The translations under genes were made by a program, and so were the position numbers. A DNA stretch of 64,000 bases from contig NZ_CP074102.1 in the NCBI RefSeq assembly GCF_018310535.1, positions 1,736,001 to 1,800,000 of the forward strand, given 5' to 3'. The notes under the pieces are model-generated. The model saw nothing but the letters and a program-made list of their open reading frames with translations, had not been told where the DNA came from and made no database searches. Source of the DNA: Streptomyces mirabilis (GTDB taxonomy: Bacteria > Actinomycetota > Actinomycetes > Streptomycetales > Streptomycetaceae). Of the stretch, positions 54,625 to 62,244 are shown piece by piece. Within the stretch, counting starts at the first letter, position 1; each line of letters begins with the position of its first letter.

Positions 54625-55301
54625 TGAGGGTCGCCATTGCCGGTGCCGGTGCCGTCGGTCGCTCCATCGCGGGCGAGCTCCTGGAGAACGGGCACGAGAT
54701 TCTGCTGATCGACAAGGCGCCGACCGCCATCTCGGTCGAGCGCGTCCCGCAGGCGGAGTGGCTGCTCGCCGACGCCTGCGAGATCACCTCGCTGGACGAG
54801 GCGGCGCTGCAGCGCTGCAACGTGGTCATCGCGGCCACCGGTGACGACAAGGTCAACCTGGTCGTCTCACTGCTCGCGAAGACCGAGTACGGTGTCCCGC
54901 GCGTCGTCGCCCGTGTGAACAACCCCAAGAACGAGTGGCTGTTCAACGAGGCCTGGGGCGTGGACGTGGCGGTCTCCACCCCGCGTCTGATGTCGGCCCT
55001 GGTCGAGGAGGCGGTGAGCGTCGGCGACCTGGTCCGGCTGCTGCGCTTCAGCCACGGCGACGCCAACCTGGTCGAGCTGACCCTCCCGCCGGAGTCGGCC
55101 CTGGCCGGCACGCAGGTCGGCGACGTGGAGTGGCCCGAGGACACCTCCCTGGTCACGATCATCCGTGGCACCCGCGTCCTCACGCCCTCCCGGGAGGACT
55201 CCCTGGAGGCGGGCGACGAGCTCCTCTTCGTCGCCGCCCAGGCCCGCGAGGAACAGCTCGAGGACCTGCTCTCGGTCCGCCGCGACGACGCGACGAGCTA
55301 G
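54624..55301 (+). CDS. Second TrkA-family (CeoC-like) potassium uptake subunit
   Basis: A 225-residue paralogue of the upstream protein: Rossmann motif AIAGAGAVGRSIAGELLENG, acidic LLIDKAPTA, AATGDDKVNLVVSLLAK, and a TrkA-C domain from about residue 140 (VELTLPPESALAGTQVGDVEWPE). Paired RCK genes in tandem are the usual actinobacterial CeoB/CeoC arrangement and probably form a hetero-oligomeric ring. TGATG couples it to the first gene. A long perfect palindrome ends the operon. Confidence 0.88.
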   Translation: MRVAIAGAGAVGRSIAGELLENGHEILLIDKAPTAISVERVPQAEWLLADACEITSLDEAALQRCNVVIAATGDDKVNLVVSLLAKTEYGVPRVVARVNNPKNEWLFNEAWGVDVAVSTPRLMSALVEEAVSVGDLVRLLRFSHGDANLVELTLPPESALAGTQVGDVEWPEDTSLVTIIRGTRVLTPSREDSLEAGDELLFVAAQAREEQLEDLLSVRRDDATS

Positions 55302-55320
55302 TCGGCTCCGACAGCTGCGA

Positions 55321-55368
55321 TACGACGCAGGGGGCGCCCGGAGATCTCCGGGCGCCCCCTGCGTCGTA
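55321..55368. terminator. 48-bp perfect palindrome, bidirectional terminator
   Basis: The 24 bases 55321-55344 (TACGACGCAGGGGGCGCCCG plus GAGA) are exactly complementary to 55345-55368, with no mismatch and no unpaired loop. It sits between the converging trkA pair and the DUF3159 gene, 19 bases after one stop and 44 before the other, so it can end transcription from both sides. Confidence 0.85.
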
Positions 55369-55412
55369 CGGGGAACTACGTGGTAGCGGGAATTACCTCG
55401 TACGGGAAACCG

Positions 55413-56180
55413 CTACGCGTCGCGGCGGTGACGGCCGGCCGTGGCCTCGTCACCGGACTCGTTCGCGAGGGCGGCCTTGCGCTCCTTCTCGGCCTGCTCC
55501 TCCGCCTCCATCTCGGCGAACACGTCGATGGGGGCAGGGGCCTTTGCCAGGAACACCCAGGTGAGCCAGACGGCAAGCAGGAAGGGCGGGATCTTCAACG
55601 CGATCAGGACCCAGCCCAGTTGCGCGGTGTTGGCCCACCAGTAGAGCGGGAAGAGGATCGCGCACTTGGCGAGCAGAATCAGGCCCCAGGCCCAACTGGC
55701 CTTCGCGTACGCCTTCTTGCGGCCCGGGTTGCGGGTGCGCCAGGAGAGGTTCTCCTTGAAGACCGGGCCGAGGATCAGACCGATCAGAGGCACGCCCGCG
55801 AGGGTCGTCACGATGTACGCGACGGCCAGGCCGAGCGTGTAGAGCATGCCCGGCAGATAGAAGTCCTTGGCGTTGCCCGTCATCATCGCGAAGACCACAC
55901 CGAACGCGACGCCGAAGACGCCGCTGAAGGCGTGCTTGACGGTGTCCCGCATCGCGAGGCGGACCACGACCAGCAGCAGGGACACCGCGAGGGCGGCGAT
56001 CGCCGACCAGTGCAGGTTCTTGTTGATCGTGAAGATGGTGACGAAGAGCAGGCCGGGCACCACCGTCTCGACCATGCCCCGCACGCCGCCGAACGCCTCG
56101 AAGAGTGCGGCCTCGGTCACCGCCCGCGCATCCTGCTGGGCGTCCTGGGCGTCTTCGGTCGGCTTGTCGAGCGACGTCAC
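55413..56180 (-). CDS. DUF3159 family membrane protein
   Basis: A 255-residue actinobacterial DUF3159 protein with about six hydrophobic segments. Conserved parts include EAFGGVRGMVETVVPGLLFV, MRDTVKHAFSGVFGVAFGV, DFYLPGMLYTLGLAVAYIV and WRTRNPGRKKAYAKASWAWG. The C-terminal 45 residues are charged (EMEAEEQAEKERKAALANES). Function is unknown; the family resembles intracellular-septation-type membrane proteins. It follows the OB-fold gene by three bases in one operon. Confidence 0.82.
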   Translation of the reverse strand: MTSLDKPTEDAQDAQQDARAVTEAALFEAFGGVRGMVETVVPGLLFVTIFTINKNLHWSAIAALAVSLLLVVVRLAMRDTVKHAFSGVFGVAFGVVFAMMTGNAKDFYLPGMLYTLGLAVAYIVTTLAGVPLIGLILGPVFKENLSWRTRNPGRKKAYAKASWAWGLILLAKCAILFPLYWWANTAQLGWVLIALKIPPFLLAVWLTWVFLAKAPAPIDVFAEMEAEEQAEKERKAALANESGDEATAGRHRRDA

Positions 56181-56183
56181 CGG

Positions 56184-56582
56184 CTACTCCCGTCCAAGGG
56201 GTCTGAGTTCGTACTTCGGATTGAACAGCACCCTACGGCCCCGGCTCATCGAAATCCGGCCCGAGGCGATCAACTTGCGTCCCGGTTCTATGCCCACGAT
56301 GGAGCGTCTGCCGAGCCAGACCACGTCCAGGGCGGCCGAACCGTCGAACAGCTCGGCCTCCAGGGCCGGGACTCCGGCCCGTGGGCGCAGAGTGACCGTG
56401 CGCAAGGTACCAGTAACCGTGACGATCTGTCGGTCGTGGCAGTCACCGATCCGCGTACAGCCCGCGGTTTCGGAGTCCTCGCGCAGCTCCTCGGACTCCA
56501 GGTCCTCCTGGGACGAGGAGAGCCGGTCGATCATGCGCCGGAACCGGCCCGCCGGCTTTTCGGAACGAGGAACAGCACTCAT
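56184..56582 (-). CDS. OB-fold nucleic-acid-binding domain protein
   Basis: A 132-residue protein. A charged N-terminal segment with coiled potential (RMIDRLSSSQEDLESEEL) precedes an OB fold (VTVTGTLRTVTLRPRAGVPA, LEAELFDGSAALDVVWLGRR, GRKLIASGRISMSRGRRVLF). Such stand-alone OB proteins coupled to DUF3159 are a standard pair beside trkA in actinobacteria. The true role is undetermined. The ATG at 56582 is preferred over an open extension of 23 codons. Confidence 0.82.
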   Translation of the reverse strand: MSAVPRSEKPAGRFRRMIDRLSSSQEDLESEELREDSETAGCTRIGDCHDRQIVTVTGTLRTVTLRPRAGVPALEAELFDGSAALDVVWLGRRSIVGIEPGRKLIASGRISMSRGRRVLFNPKYELRPLGRE

Positions 56583-56700
56583 ATCCGAAAGCGTACCGGG
56601 GAGCACTGACGTCGGTTGAACGTGTGCGCCCTCCAGTGCTCTTTCGCGCACCCGTGCCCTTCCTGCATCCCTGCTCCCCCTGTACCCGTTCCCGCAAGGA

Positions 56701-57384
56701 CTACTTCTCGAACCGGTATCCCATCCCCGGCTCCGTGATGAAGTGCCGAGGATGCGAGGGGTCCACCTCCAGCTTGCGGCGCAGCTGTGCCATGTAGACC
56801 CGCAGGTAGTTCGTCTCAGTGCCGTACGACGGTCCCCACACCTCCTGGAGCAGCTGCTTCTGGCTGACCAGGCGGCCGGTGTTGCGCACCAGCACCTCCA
56901 GCAGGTGCCACTCCGTGGGGGTGAGCCGTACGTCCCGTCCCTCCCGGTTGACCTTCTTGGCGGCCAGATCGACCGTGAAGTCCTCGGTGTCGACGACGAC
57001 GTCGTCCTCGCCGCCCCCGGTCGGCTCCGCGCGGCGCACGGCGGCGCGCAGCCGGGCCAGCAGTTCGTCCATGCCGAAGGGCTTGGTGACGTAGTCGTCG
57101 GCGCCCGCGTCGAGCGCCTCGACCTTCTCGTCCGAGGAGTGCCGGGCCGAGAGCACCAGGATCGGCACCCGGGTCCAGCCGCGCAGCCCCTTGATCACCT
57201 CTACGCCGTCCATGTCGGGCAGCCCGAGATCGAGGACGACGACGTCGGGATGGCGGGCGGCGGCGAGCTGGAGCGCGCCGGCGCCGTCGGCGGCCGCGTC
57301 GACCTCGTAGTGCCGTGCCTTCAGGTTGATCACGAGGGCACGTACGATCTGCGGCTCGTCATCGACCACGAGCACCCTGGTCAT
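56701..57384 (-). CDS. kdpE: KdpE response regulator
   Basis: A 227-residue OmpR-type regulator. The receiver has MTRVLVVDDEPQI, the phospho-aspartate in VVVLDLGLPDMDG and K in DYVTKPFG. The winged-helix DNA-binding part has RLTPTEWHLLEVLVRNTGRL and GTETNYLRVYMAQLRRKLE. The YLRVYMAQLRRKLE block and the adjacent KdpD identify it as KdpE, which activates the high-affinity Kdp potassium pump genes. Those genes are not in this window. It overlaps kdpD by four bases. Confidence 0.93.
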   Translation of the reverse strand: MTRVLVVDDEPQIVRALVINLKARHYEVDAAADGAGALQLAAARHPDVVVLDLGLPDMDGVEVIKGLRGWTRVPILVLSARHSSDEKVEALDAGADDYVTKPFGMDELLARLRAAVRRAEPTGGGEDDVVVDTEDFTVDLAAKKVNREGRDVRLTPTEWHLLEVLVRNTGRLVSQKQLLQEVWGPSYGTETNYLRVYMAQLRRKLEVDPSHPRHFITEPGMGYRFEK

Positions 57385-59918
57385 GAAGCCTGCCTTTCTG
57401 CTGTTGCCGTGGCCAGGTCGGGCAGCCTGTCCACCGCCCGAACCGTGAGCACCATGGTGAGTCCGCCGCCAGGCGTGTCCTCGGCGTTCAGTGTGCCGCC
57501 CATCGCCTCGGCGAAGCCGCGGGCGACCGCGAGGCCGAGGCCGACGCCCGCGCCGCGGGGAGCGTCGCCGTAGCGCTGGAAGGGCGCGAAAATTCGGTCC
57601 TTGGCCTCGTCCGGGACGCCGGGGCCGCGATCCACCACCCGTACCTCCACCCGGTTCGCCATGGCGCTCGCGGACACCAGGACCGGTTCGTCGGCGGGGC
57701 TGTACTTGACGGCGTTCTCGACGAGGTTGGCGACCGAGCGTTCCAGCAGACCGGGGTCGACGGCGACCATGGGCAGTGTCTCGGGGATGTCCAGCTCGGC
57801 ACTGCCCTCGGGTACGCCGCCCAGCGCCATCGGGACCACCTCGTCGAGGTCGATCTCGCGGATCAGCGGGGTGACCGTGCCGGTCTGCAGGCGGGACATG
57901 TCGAGCAGGTTGCCCACCAGGTGGTCGAGCCGGTCGGCGCCCTCCTCGATCGCCTCCAGGAGCTCCGCCTGGTCCTCCTCCGACCAGGCCACGTCGTCGG
58001 ACCGCAGCGAGGACACGGCGGCCTTGATCGCGGCCAGCGGGGTACGCAGGTCGTGGCTGACGGCGGCGAGCAGCGCGGTACGGATGCGGTTGCCCTCGGC
58101 CAGCTCCTTGGCCTGGTCGGCCTCGTGCTGGAGGCGCTGGCGGTCCAGGACGACTGCGGCCTGGGCGGCGAAGGCGGCGAGCACCCGGCGGTCGGAGGCG
58201 GGCAGCACGCGTCCGGAGAGCGCGAGCGCCATGTGGTCGCCGACCGGCATGTCCACGTCCGCGTCCTCGGGGCGCTTCGGTGACTGGGGGCCCACGCTGC
58301 CCGCGCACGTCCACGGGTCGACCTCGCCGGCTCGCTCCAGCAGGGCGACCGACTCCATGCCGAAGGTCTCCCGGACCCGTTCCAGCAGGGCCTCCAGGCT
58401 GGTCTCGCCGCGCAGCACACTGCCCGCGAGGAAGGAGAGGATCTCCGACTCGGCGCGCAGCCGGGCCGCCTGGTGCGTACGCCGGGCGGCGAGGTCCACG
58501 ACGGAGGCCACCGACACCGCGACCCCGACGAAGATCGCGATGGCGACGATGTTCTTCGGGTCGGCGATCGTCAGCCGGTGCAGCGGCGGCGTGTAGTAGT
58601 AGTTCAGCAGCAGCGAGCCGAAGGCCGCCGAGGCAAGGGCCGGGAAGAGTCCGCCGAGCAGCGCCGCCGCGACCGTCACCGTCAGGAACAGCAGCATGTC
58701 GTTGGCGAGGCCGAGGTCGATGGTGTTCAGCAGCAGAGCCAGCACCACCGGGCCGCCCACGCCGACCAGCCAGCCCCAGATGATCCGGGAGCGGCCGAGC
58801 CGCGCGCCCCGGGCGACCGGCAGTCCGCGTCCCTTGGCGACCTCGTCGTGGGTGACGATGTGGACGTCCAGGTCGGGACCCGACTCGCGGGCGACGGTGG
58901 CACCGACGCCGGGCCCGAAGACGTACTGCCAGGTCTTGCGGCGCGAGGAGCCGAGCACGATCTGGGTGGCGTTCACCCCGCGCGCGAAGTCGAGCAGCGC
59001 GACCGGTATGTCGTCCCCGACGACATGGTGGAAGGTGCCGCCGAGGTCCTCGGCCAGGGTGCGCTGGACGGCGAGTTCCTTGGGCGAGGCGGAGGTCAGT
59101 CCGTCGCTGCGGGCTATGTAGACGGCCATGACCTCGCCGCCCGCGCCCTTCTCCGCGAGCCGGGCGGCCCGGCGGATCAGCGTGCGCCCCTCGGGACCCC
59201 CGGTCAGCCCGACCACGATCCGCTCGCGCGACCCCCAGATCTTCGAGACCCGGTGCTCGCTGCGGTACTCGGTCAGGTACTCGTCGACCCGGTCGGCCAC
59301 CCACAGCAGGGCGAGTTCACGCAGGGCGGTGAGGTTGCCGGGCCGGAAGTAGTTGGACAGGGCCGCGTCGACCTTGTCGGACTTGTAGATGTTGCCGTGC
59401 GCCATACGGCGACGCAGCGCCTGGGGCGACATGTCGACCAGTTCGATCTGGTCGGCCCGCCGTACAACCTCGTCGGGTACGGTCTCGCGCTGCCGTACGC
59501 CCGTGATGGACTCCACGACGTCACCCAGCGACTCAAGGTGCTGGATGTTGACGGTGGAGACGACATCGATCCCGGCGGCGAGGAGTTCCTCGACGTCCTG
59601 CCAGCGCTTGGCGTTGCGGGAGCCGGGGACATTGGTGTGCGCGAGTTCGTCCACCAGGGCGACGGCCGGGGCGCGGAGCAGTACGGCGTCCACGTCCATC
59701 TCGGTGAAGACGGAGCCCCGGTAGTCGAGCTGTTTGCGCGGAACCTGCTCCAGGCCGTGCAGCATCACCTCGGTGCGCGGCCGGTTGTGGTGCTGTACGA
59801 AGGCGACGACACAGTCGGTGCCCCGCTCCACGCGGCGGTGCGCCTCGGAGAGCATCGCGTACGTCTTGCCGACCCCCGGTGCCGCACCGAGGTAGATCCG
59901 AAGCTTGCCGCGTCCCAT
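57381..59918 (-). CDS. kdpD: KdpD sensor histidine kinase
   Basis: An 845-residue KdpD. The N-terminal domain has the Walker A LGAAPGVGKTYAML, LVDELAHTNVPGSRNAKRW and DVVSTVNIQHLESL, then a universal-stress-type domain (VVGLTGGPEGRTLIRRA, QIVLGSSRRKTWQ). Four TM segments lie about residues 385-490. A GAF-like region is followed by AAVSHDLRTPLAAIKA (phospho-His), VENAVKYSPA and RGAGVGLGLAVARG. KdpD senses low potassium and controls KdpE. All domains look intact, and a promoter lies 26 bases upstream. Confidence 0.94.
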   Translation of the reverse strand: MGRGKLRIYLGAAPGVGKTYAMLSEAHRRVERGTDCVVAFVQHHNRPRTEVMLHGLEQVPRKQLDYRGSVFTEMDVDAVLLRAPAVALVDELAHTNVPGSRNAKRWQDVEELLAAGIDVVSTVNIQHLESLGDVVESITGVRQRETVPDEVVRRADQIELVDMSPQALRRRMAHGNIYKSDKVDAALSNYFRPGNLTALRELALLWVADRVDEYLTEYRSEHRVSKIWGSRERIVVGLTGGPEGRTLIRRAARLAEKGAGGEVMAVYIARSDGLTSASPKELAVQRTLAEDLGGTFHHVVGDDIPVALLDFARGVNATQIVLGSSRRKTWQYVFGPGVGATVARESGPDLDVHIVTHDEVAKGRGLPVARGARLGRSRIIWGWLVGVGGPVVLALLLNTIDLGLANDMLLFLTVTVAAALLGGLFPALASAAFGSLLLNYYYTPPLHRLTIADPKNIVAIAIFVGVAVSVASVVDLAARRTHQAARLRAESEILSFLAGSVLRGETSLEALLERVRETFGMESVALLERAGEVDPWTCAGSVGPQSPKRPEDADVDMPVGDHMALALSGRVLPASDRRVLAAFAAQAAVVLDRQRLQHEADQAKELAEGNRIRTALLAAVSHDLRTPLAAIKAAVSSLRSDDVAWSEEDQAELLEAIEEGADRLDHLVGNLLDMSRLQTGTVTPLIREIDLDEVVPMALGGVPEGSAELDIPETLPMVAVDPGLLERSVANLVENAVKYSPADEPVLVSASAMANRVEVRVVDRGPGVPDEAKDRIFAPFQRYGDAPRGAGVGLGLAVARGFAEAMGGTLNAEDTPGGGLTMVLTVRAVDRLPDLATATAERQAS

Positions 59919-59943
59919 GGCCCCATTGTCTTCCTGTCACCGC

Positions 59944-59972
59944 TGTATACGCAGCGTCGACCTTACGGCCAA
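59944..59972 (-). promoter_or_regulatory. Candidate promoter of kdpDE
   Basis: On the minus strand TTGGCC (59972-59967) and TATACA (59949-59944) are 17 bases apart, followed within 26 bases by the kdpD ATG. The -10 lacks the final T, so this is tentative. Confidence 0.4.
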
Positions 59973-60020
59973 CAATCTCGACAAATGGGGTGGGGAGTCG
60001 GCCGACGGCCGTCTTTGACG

Positions 60021-60062
60021 CAACCCTGATGCGCCGGTCGGCACAACCCTGATGCGCTGGTC
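60021..60062. repeat. Two-copy direct repeat between the ABC gene and kdpD
   Basis: CAACCCTGATGCGCCGGTC at 60021-60039 recurs with one change at 60044-60062, a 23-base period. It lies between the kdpD promoter and the ABC gene terminator. It could be a regulator site pair or a simple duplication. Confidence 0.6.
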
Positions 60063-60081
60063 CGGGCCCTGTTGGGCCCGG
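60062..60081 (-). terminator. Terminator hairpin after the ABC ATPase gene
   Basis: CCGGGCCC-TGTT-GGGCCCGG (stems 60062-60069 and 60074-60081) is a perfect eight-base stem lying eight bases past the stop of the minus-strand ABC gene. Confidence 0.7.
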
Positions 60082-60089
60082 CGGTCGGC

Positions 60090-60788
60090 TCAGTGCTCGA
60101 CGATTCCTCCGTCGCGCAGCTCCAGGATCCGATCGGCCGGGTCGAGCGGGGTCGCCCTGGAGGGGGCGATCAGGGCCGTCACCTGTTCGCCGCGGACGAT
60201 CACGTGCAGCAGCTCCATCAGGGCACGGCCGGTCCCGGGGTCGAGCCCGGCCGCGAACTCGTCGGCGACGAGGAGCGCGGGTTCGCCCGCGAGGGCGCGC
60301 GCAATCGCCACGCGCTGTTGCTGCCCGCCGGTGAGCTCCCCGGGCCGGCGCGCCGCGTGGTCGGTGAGCCCGACGAGCGAGAGCAGCCGTGCGATCCGCT
60401 CCTCGCGCACGTGCTGCGCGACCCCGCGCAGCCGCAGCGGCACACCGACGTTCTCGGCGACCGTGAGCAGCGGGATGAGCCCGAGGGGCTGGAAGACGAA
60501 GCCGATCCGGTCCCGGCGCAGTTCCAGCAGGCCGTCCTCGCCGAGCCTGTCCAGTGCGAGCCCGTCAACGGTGATCCGCCCCGCGTCCGGTTCGTCGAGC
60601 CCGCCGACCATGTTGAGAAGCGTGGTCCTGCCGGACCCGGGGCAGCCGGTGAGGGCGACGAGTTCGCCGCGTGGCACATCGAAGGAGACGCCGCGCAGGG
60701 CGGGTACGACGGCGGCTCCACCGCCGTACCAGCGATGCACGTTCTCGACGCGCACCATGGTCTTCGTGGCGACCTCGACCTGGCTCAT
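60090..60788 (-). CDS. Orphan ABC transporter ATP-binding protein with degenerate ATPase motifs
   Basis: A 232-residue LolD/MacB-like ABC ATPase: VRVENVHRWYGGGAAVVPAL, Walker A TGCPGSGRTTLLN, signature LTGGQQQRVAIARAL, Walker B ALLVADEFAAGLDP. Three key positions are off: the Walker A lysine is Arg (AGG codon), the signature Ser is Thr, and the switch His after Walker B is replaced (IAPSRATP). Hydrolysis is likely weak or absent. No permease gene is adjacent. It is bounded by hairpins on both sides, so it is probably transcribed alone or as a tail of another unit. Confidence 0.8.
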   Translation of the reverse strand: MSQVEVATKTMVRVENVHRWYGGGAAVVPALRGVSFDVPRGELVALTGCPGSGRTTLLNMVGGLDEPDAGRITVDGLALDRLGEDGLLELRRDRIGFVFQPLGLIPLLTVAENVGVPLRLRGVAQHVREERIARLLSLVGLTDHAARRPGELTGGQQQRVAIARALAGEPALLVADEFAAGLDPGTGRALMELLHVIVRGEQVTALIAPSRATPLDPADRILELRDGGIVEH

Positions 60789-60834
60789 GTCCCTCCCCGG
60801 TCAGCCGGGCGATTCCCTCCCCCGCCGTTCGGGT

Positions 60835-60856
60835 GCCCCGGTGTCGCCACCGGGGC
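60835..60856 (-). terminator. Terminator hairpin after the alginate-lyase-family gene
   Basis: GCCCCGGTG (60835-60843) pairs perfectly with CACCGGGGC (60848-60856) around a TCGC loop, 18 bases beyond the stop of the minus-strand lyase gene. Confidence 0.7.
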
Positions 60857-60874
60857 GCCCGGCCGGAGAGGGCG

Positions 60875-62053
60875 TCAGTTGGGGTTGTCCCCGTCGGTGA
60901 GAGTCTCCCAGGCGACGAAGAGGTTGTTACTGCCGGACGGCCGGTTCTGCTCGGTCAGCTTCTGGGTGTTGGTCATGGCGATGCCCAGGCGGTTGTGCAG
61001 GGCGTTGTAGCCGGTCTCGGTCACGGGACCCAGCCCGAGGGTGAGGGAACCGCCGCACAGCCAGCTCGGCACCGCCTCGCCCAGCTGGTACTTCGCCTGG
61101 AATCCGAGCGCCTGCCGCAGCCGCTCGCCGACGTCGGTGCCGTACAGGTCCTCGCCCTGGATCCGGCTGGTCTCGGCGATGTGCGAGATGGCCGAGATGC
61201 CGTACCCGGTGTGCGTGAAGTCGCGGCAGGTCTCCTGAGTGAGCCCGGTGACGAAGGTGGACTGCCCCTGCCAGTAGTTGACGATCTTCGCGGTGGTGTC
61301 GAGGTTCTGGCTCGGCACGGTCTTGGGCAGCGCGCCGTCGGAGGAGAGATAGACGTACGCGGCCGTACGGGTCCGGAACTTCGCCATGGCCTTGTCGTAC
61401 GACGTCCGGTCCTCGAGGAAGACGGAGATGCCGACGGCGGCCTCCATCATCGACAGTTCCCAGTTCCCGTTGGAGTTCGAGCCGTTGATGACCTCGGGGA
61501 GGTAGACGGTGCGCAGCATGGTCGCGAAGCGGCCGGAGTTGGCCCAGGTGCCGGTGTAGGTGTACTTGATGAGCTCGGCGGCCTTGGGCCAGGAGGAGCC
61601 GGCCCAGCCGGTCTGCAGGGGCGCGTTGCTGTTGGTGTGCTCCTTGATCACGGCCGACCAGGCGTCCATCAGGGCGATGGACTTCTGCGCGTACCGGTCG
61701 TCGCGGGTGATGTACCAGGCGAGGGCGTCGGTGTACGCGGCTATCGCGTCCTCGCGCTCGTCCGTGCAGCCGTTGTTGGGGTTGGAGTAGGAGCCGCACT
61801 CCACGGTCGCGCGGGGCTTCGGGACGCGGTTCAGGTCGGCGTACTTGCTCGCCATCATCTGGTCGTACGCGGCCTTCCAGGGCTGGGCCCCGGCGTTGAC
61901 CTTGGTGCGGGCGAAGTCCAGCTGGCTCCTGGAGACCGTGACTCCGGGGTGCGCGAAGGTCACGGGGGCGGCGTCGGCCTGTCGGGCGGCGGGCCAGGCG
62001 AGGGCGCCCGCGACGAGGGCGGTGACGGTGGCGAGGAGTGCGGTACGGCGCAT
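60875..62053 (-). CDS. Secreted alginate-lyase-family protein
   Basis: A 392-residue exported protein. The signal peptide is MRRTALLATVTALVAGAL followed by WPAARQADA and likely cleavage near residue 28. The mature part is an (alpha/alpha) toroid like PL5-type alginate lyases: GAQPWKAAYDQMMASKYADL, TDEREDAIAAYTDALAWYIT, SSWPKAAELIKYTY, NGNWELSMMEAAVGISVFL, DFTHTGYGISAISHIAETSR. The NWELSMMEA and TGYG segments hold the residues expected for catalysis. It should cleave uronate-rich polymers outside the cell. The ATG at 62053 begins a canonical signal peptide. A strong promoter lies 68 bases upstream. Confidence 0.85.
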   Translation of the reverse strand: MRRTALLATVTALVAGALAWPAARQADAAPVTFAHPGVTVSRSQLDFARTKVNAGAQPWKAAYDQMMASKYADLNRVPKPRATVECGSYSNPNNGCTDEREDAIAAYTDALAWYITRDDRYAQKSIALMDAWSAVIKEHTNSNAPLQTGWAGSSWPKAAELIKYTYTGTWANSGRFATMLRTVYLPEVINGSNSNGNWELSMMEAAVGISVFLEDRTSYDKAMAKFRTRTAAYVYLSSDGALPKTVPSQNLDTTAKIVNYWQGQSTFVTGLTQETCRDFTHTGYGISAISHIAETSRIQGEDLYGTDVGERLRQALGFQAKYQLGEAVPSWLCGGSLTLGLGPVTETGYNALHNRLGIAMTNTQKLTEQNRPSGSNNLFVAWETLTDGDNPN

Positions 62054-62120
62054 GGTGGGGGGCCATCCGTTCTCGTATGTGAACGATGAACGCCTGTATG
62101 AACATAGGCGTTGGGCCGAG

Positions 62121-62149
62121 ACCATAGGTACAGACCAACTGTCCGTCAA
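62121..62149 (-). promoter_or_regulatory. HrdB-type promoter of the alginate-lyase-family gene with DasR-like site
   Basis: On the minus strand TTGACG (62149-62144) and TATGGT (62126-62121) stand 17 bases apart, a near-consensus housekeeping promoter. The spacer contains AGTTGGTCTGTACC (62140-62127), which resembles the DasR/secreted-hydrolase operator AGTGGTCTAGACCA in its GGTCT and ACC half-sites. Control by a carbohydrate repressor is inferred. Confidence 0.6.
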
Positions 62150-62164
62150 GGGATTGCACACGCG

Positions 62165-62198
62165 AAAGGGCCGCACCCGTCGAGGGGTGCGGCCCTTT
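62165..62198 (-). terminator. Terminator after the DUF3710-dut operon
   Basis: AAAGGGCCGCACCC (62165-62178) and GGGTGCGGCCCTTT (62185-62198) form a perfect 14-base stem around GTCGAG, 46 bases past the DUF3710 stop. On the minus strand the stem ends in TTT. Confidence 0.85.
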
Positions 62199-62244
62199 GA
62201 AGCCGTATGGCCGTTCTGCCCTCGGAGCGTCCGCCGGCCAGGCC

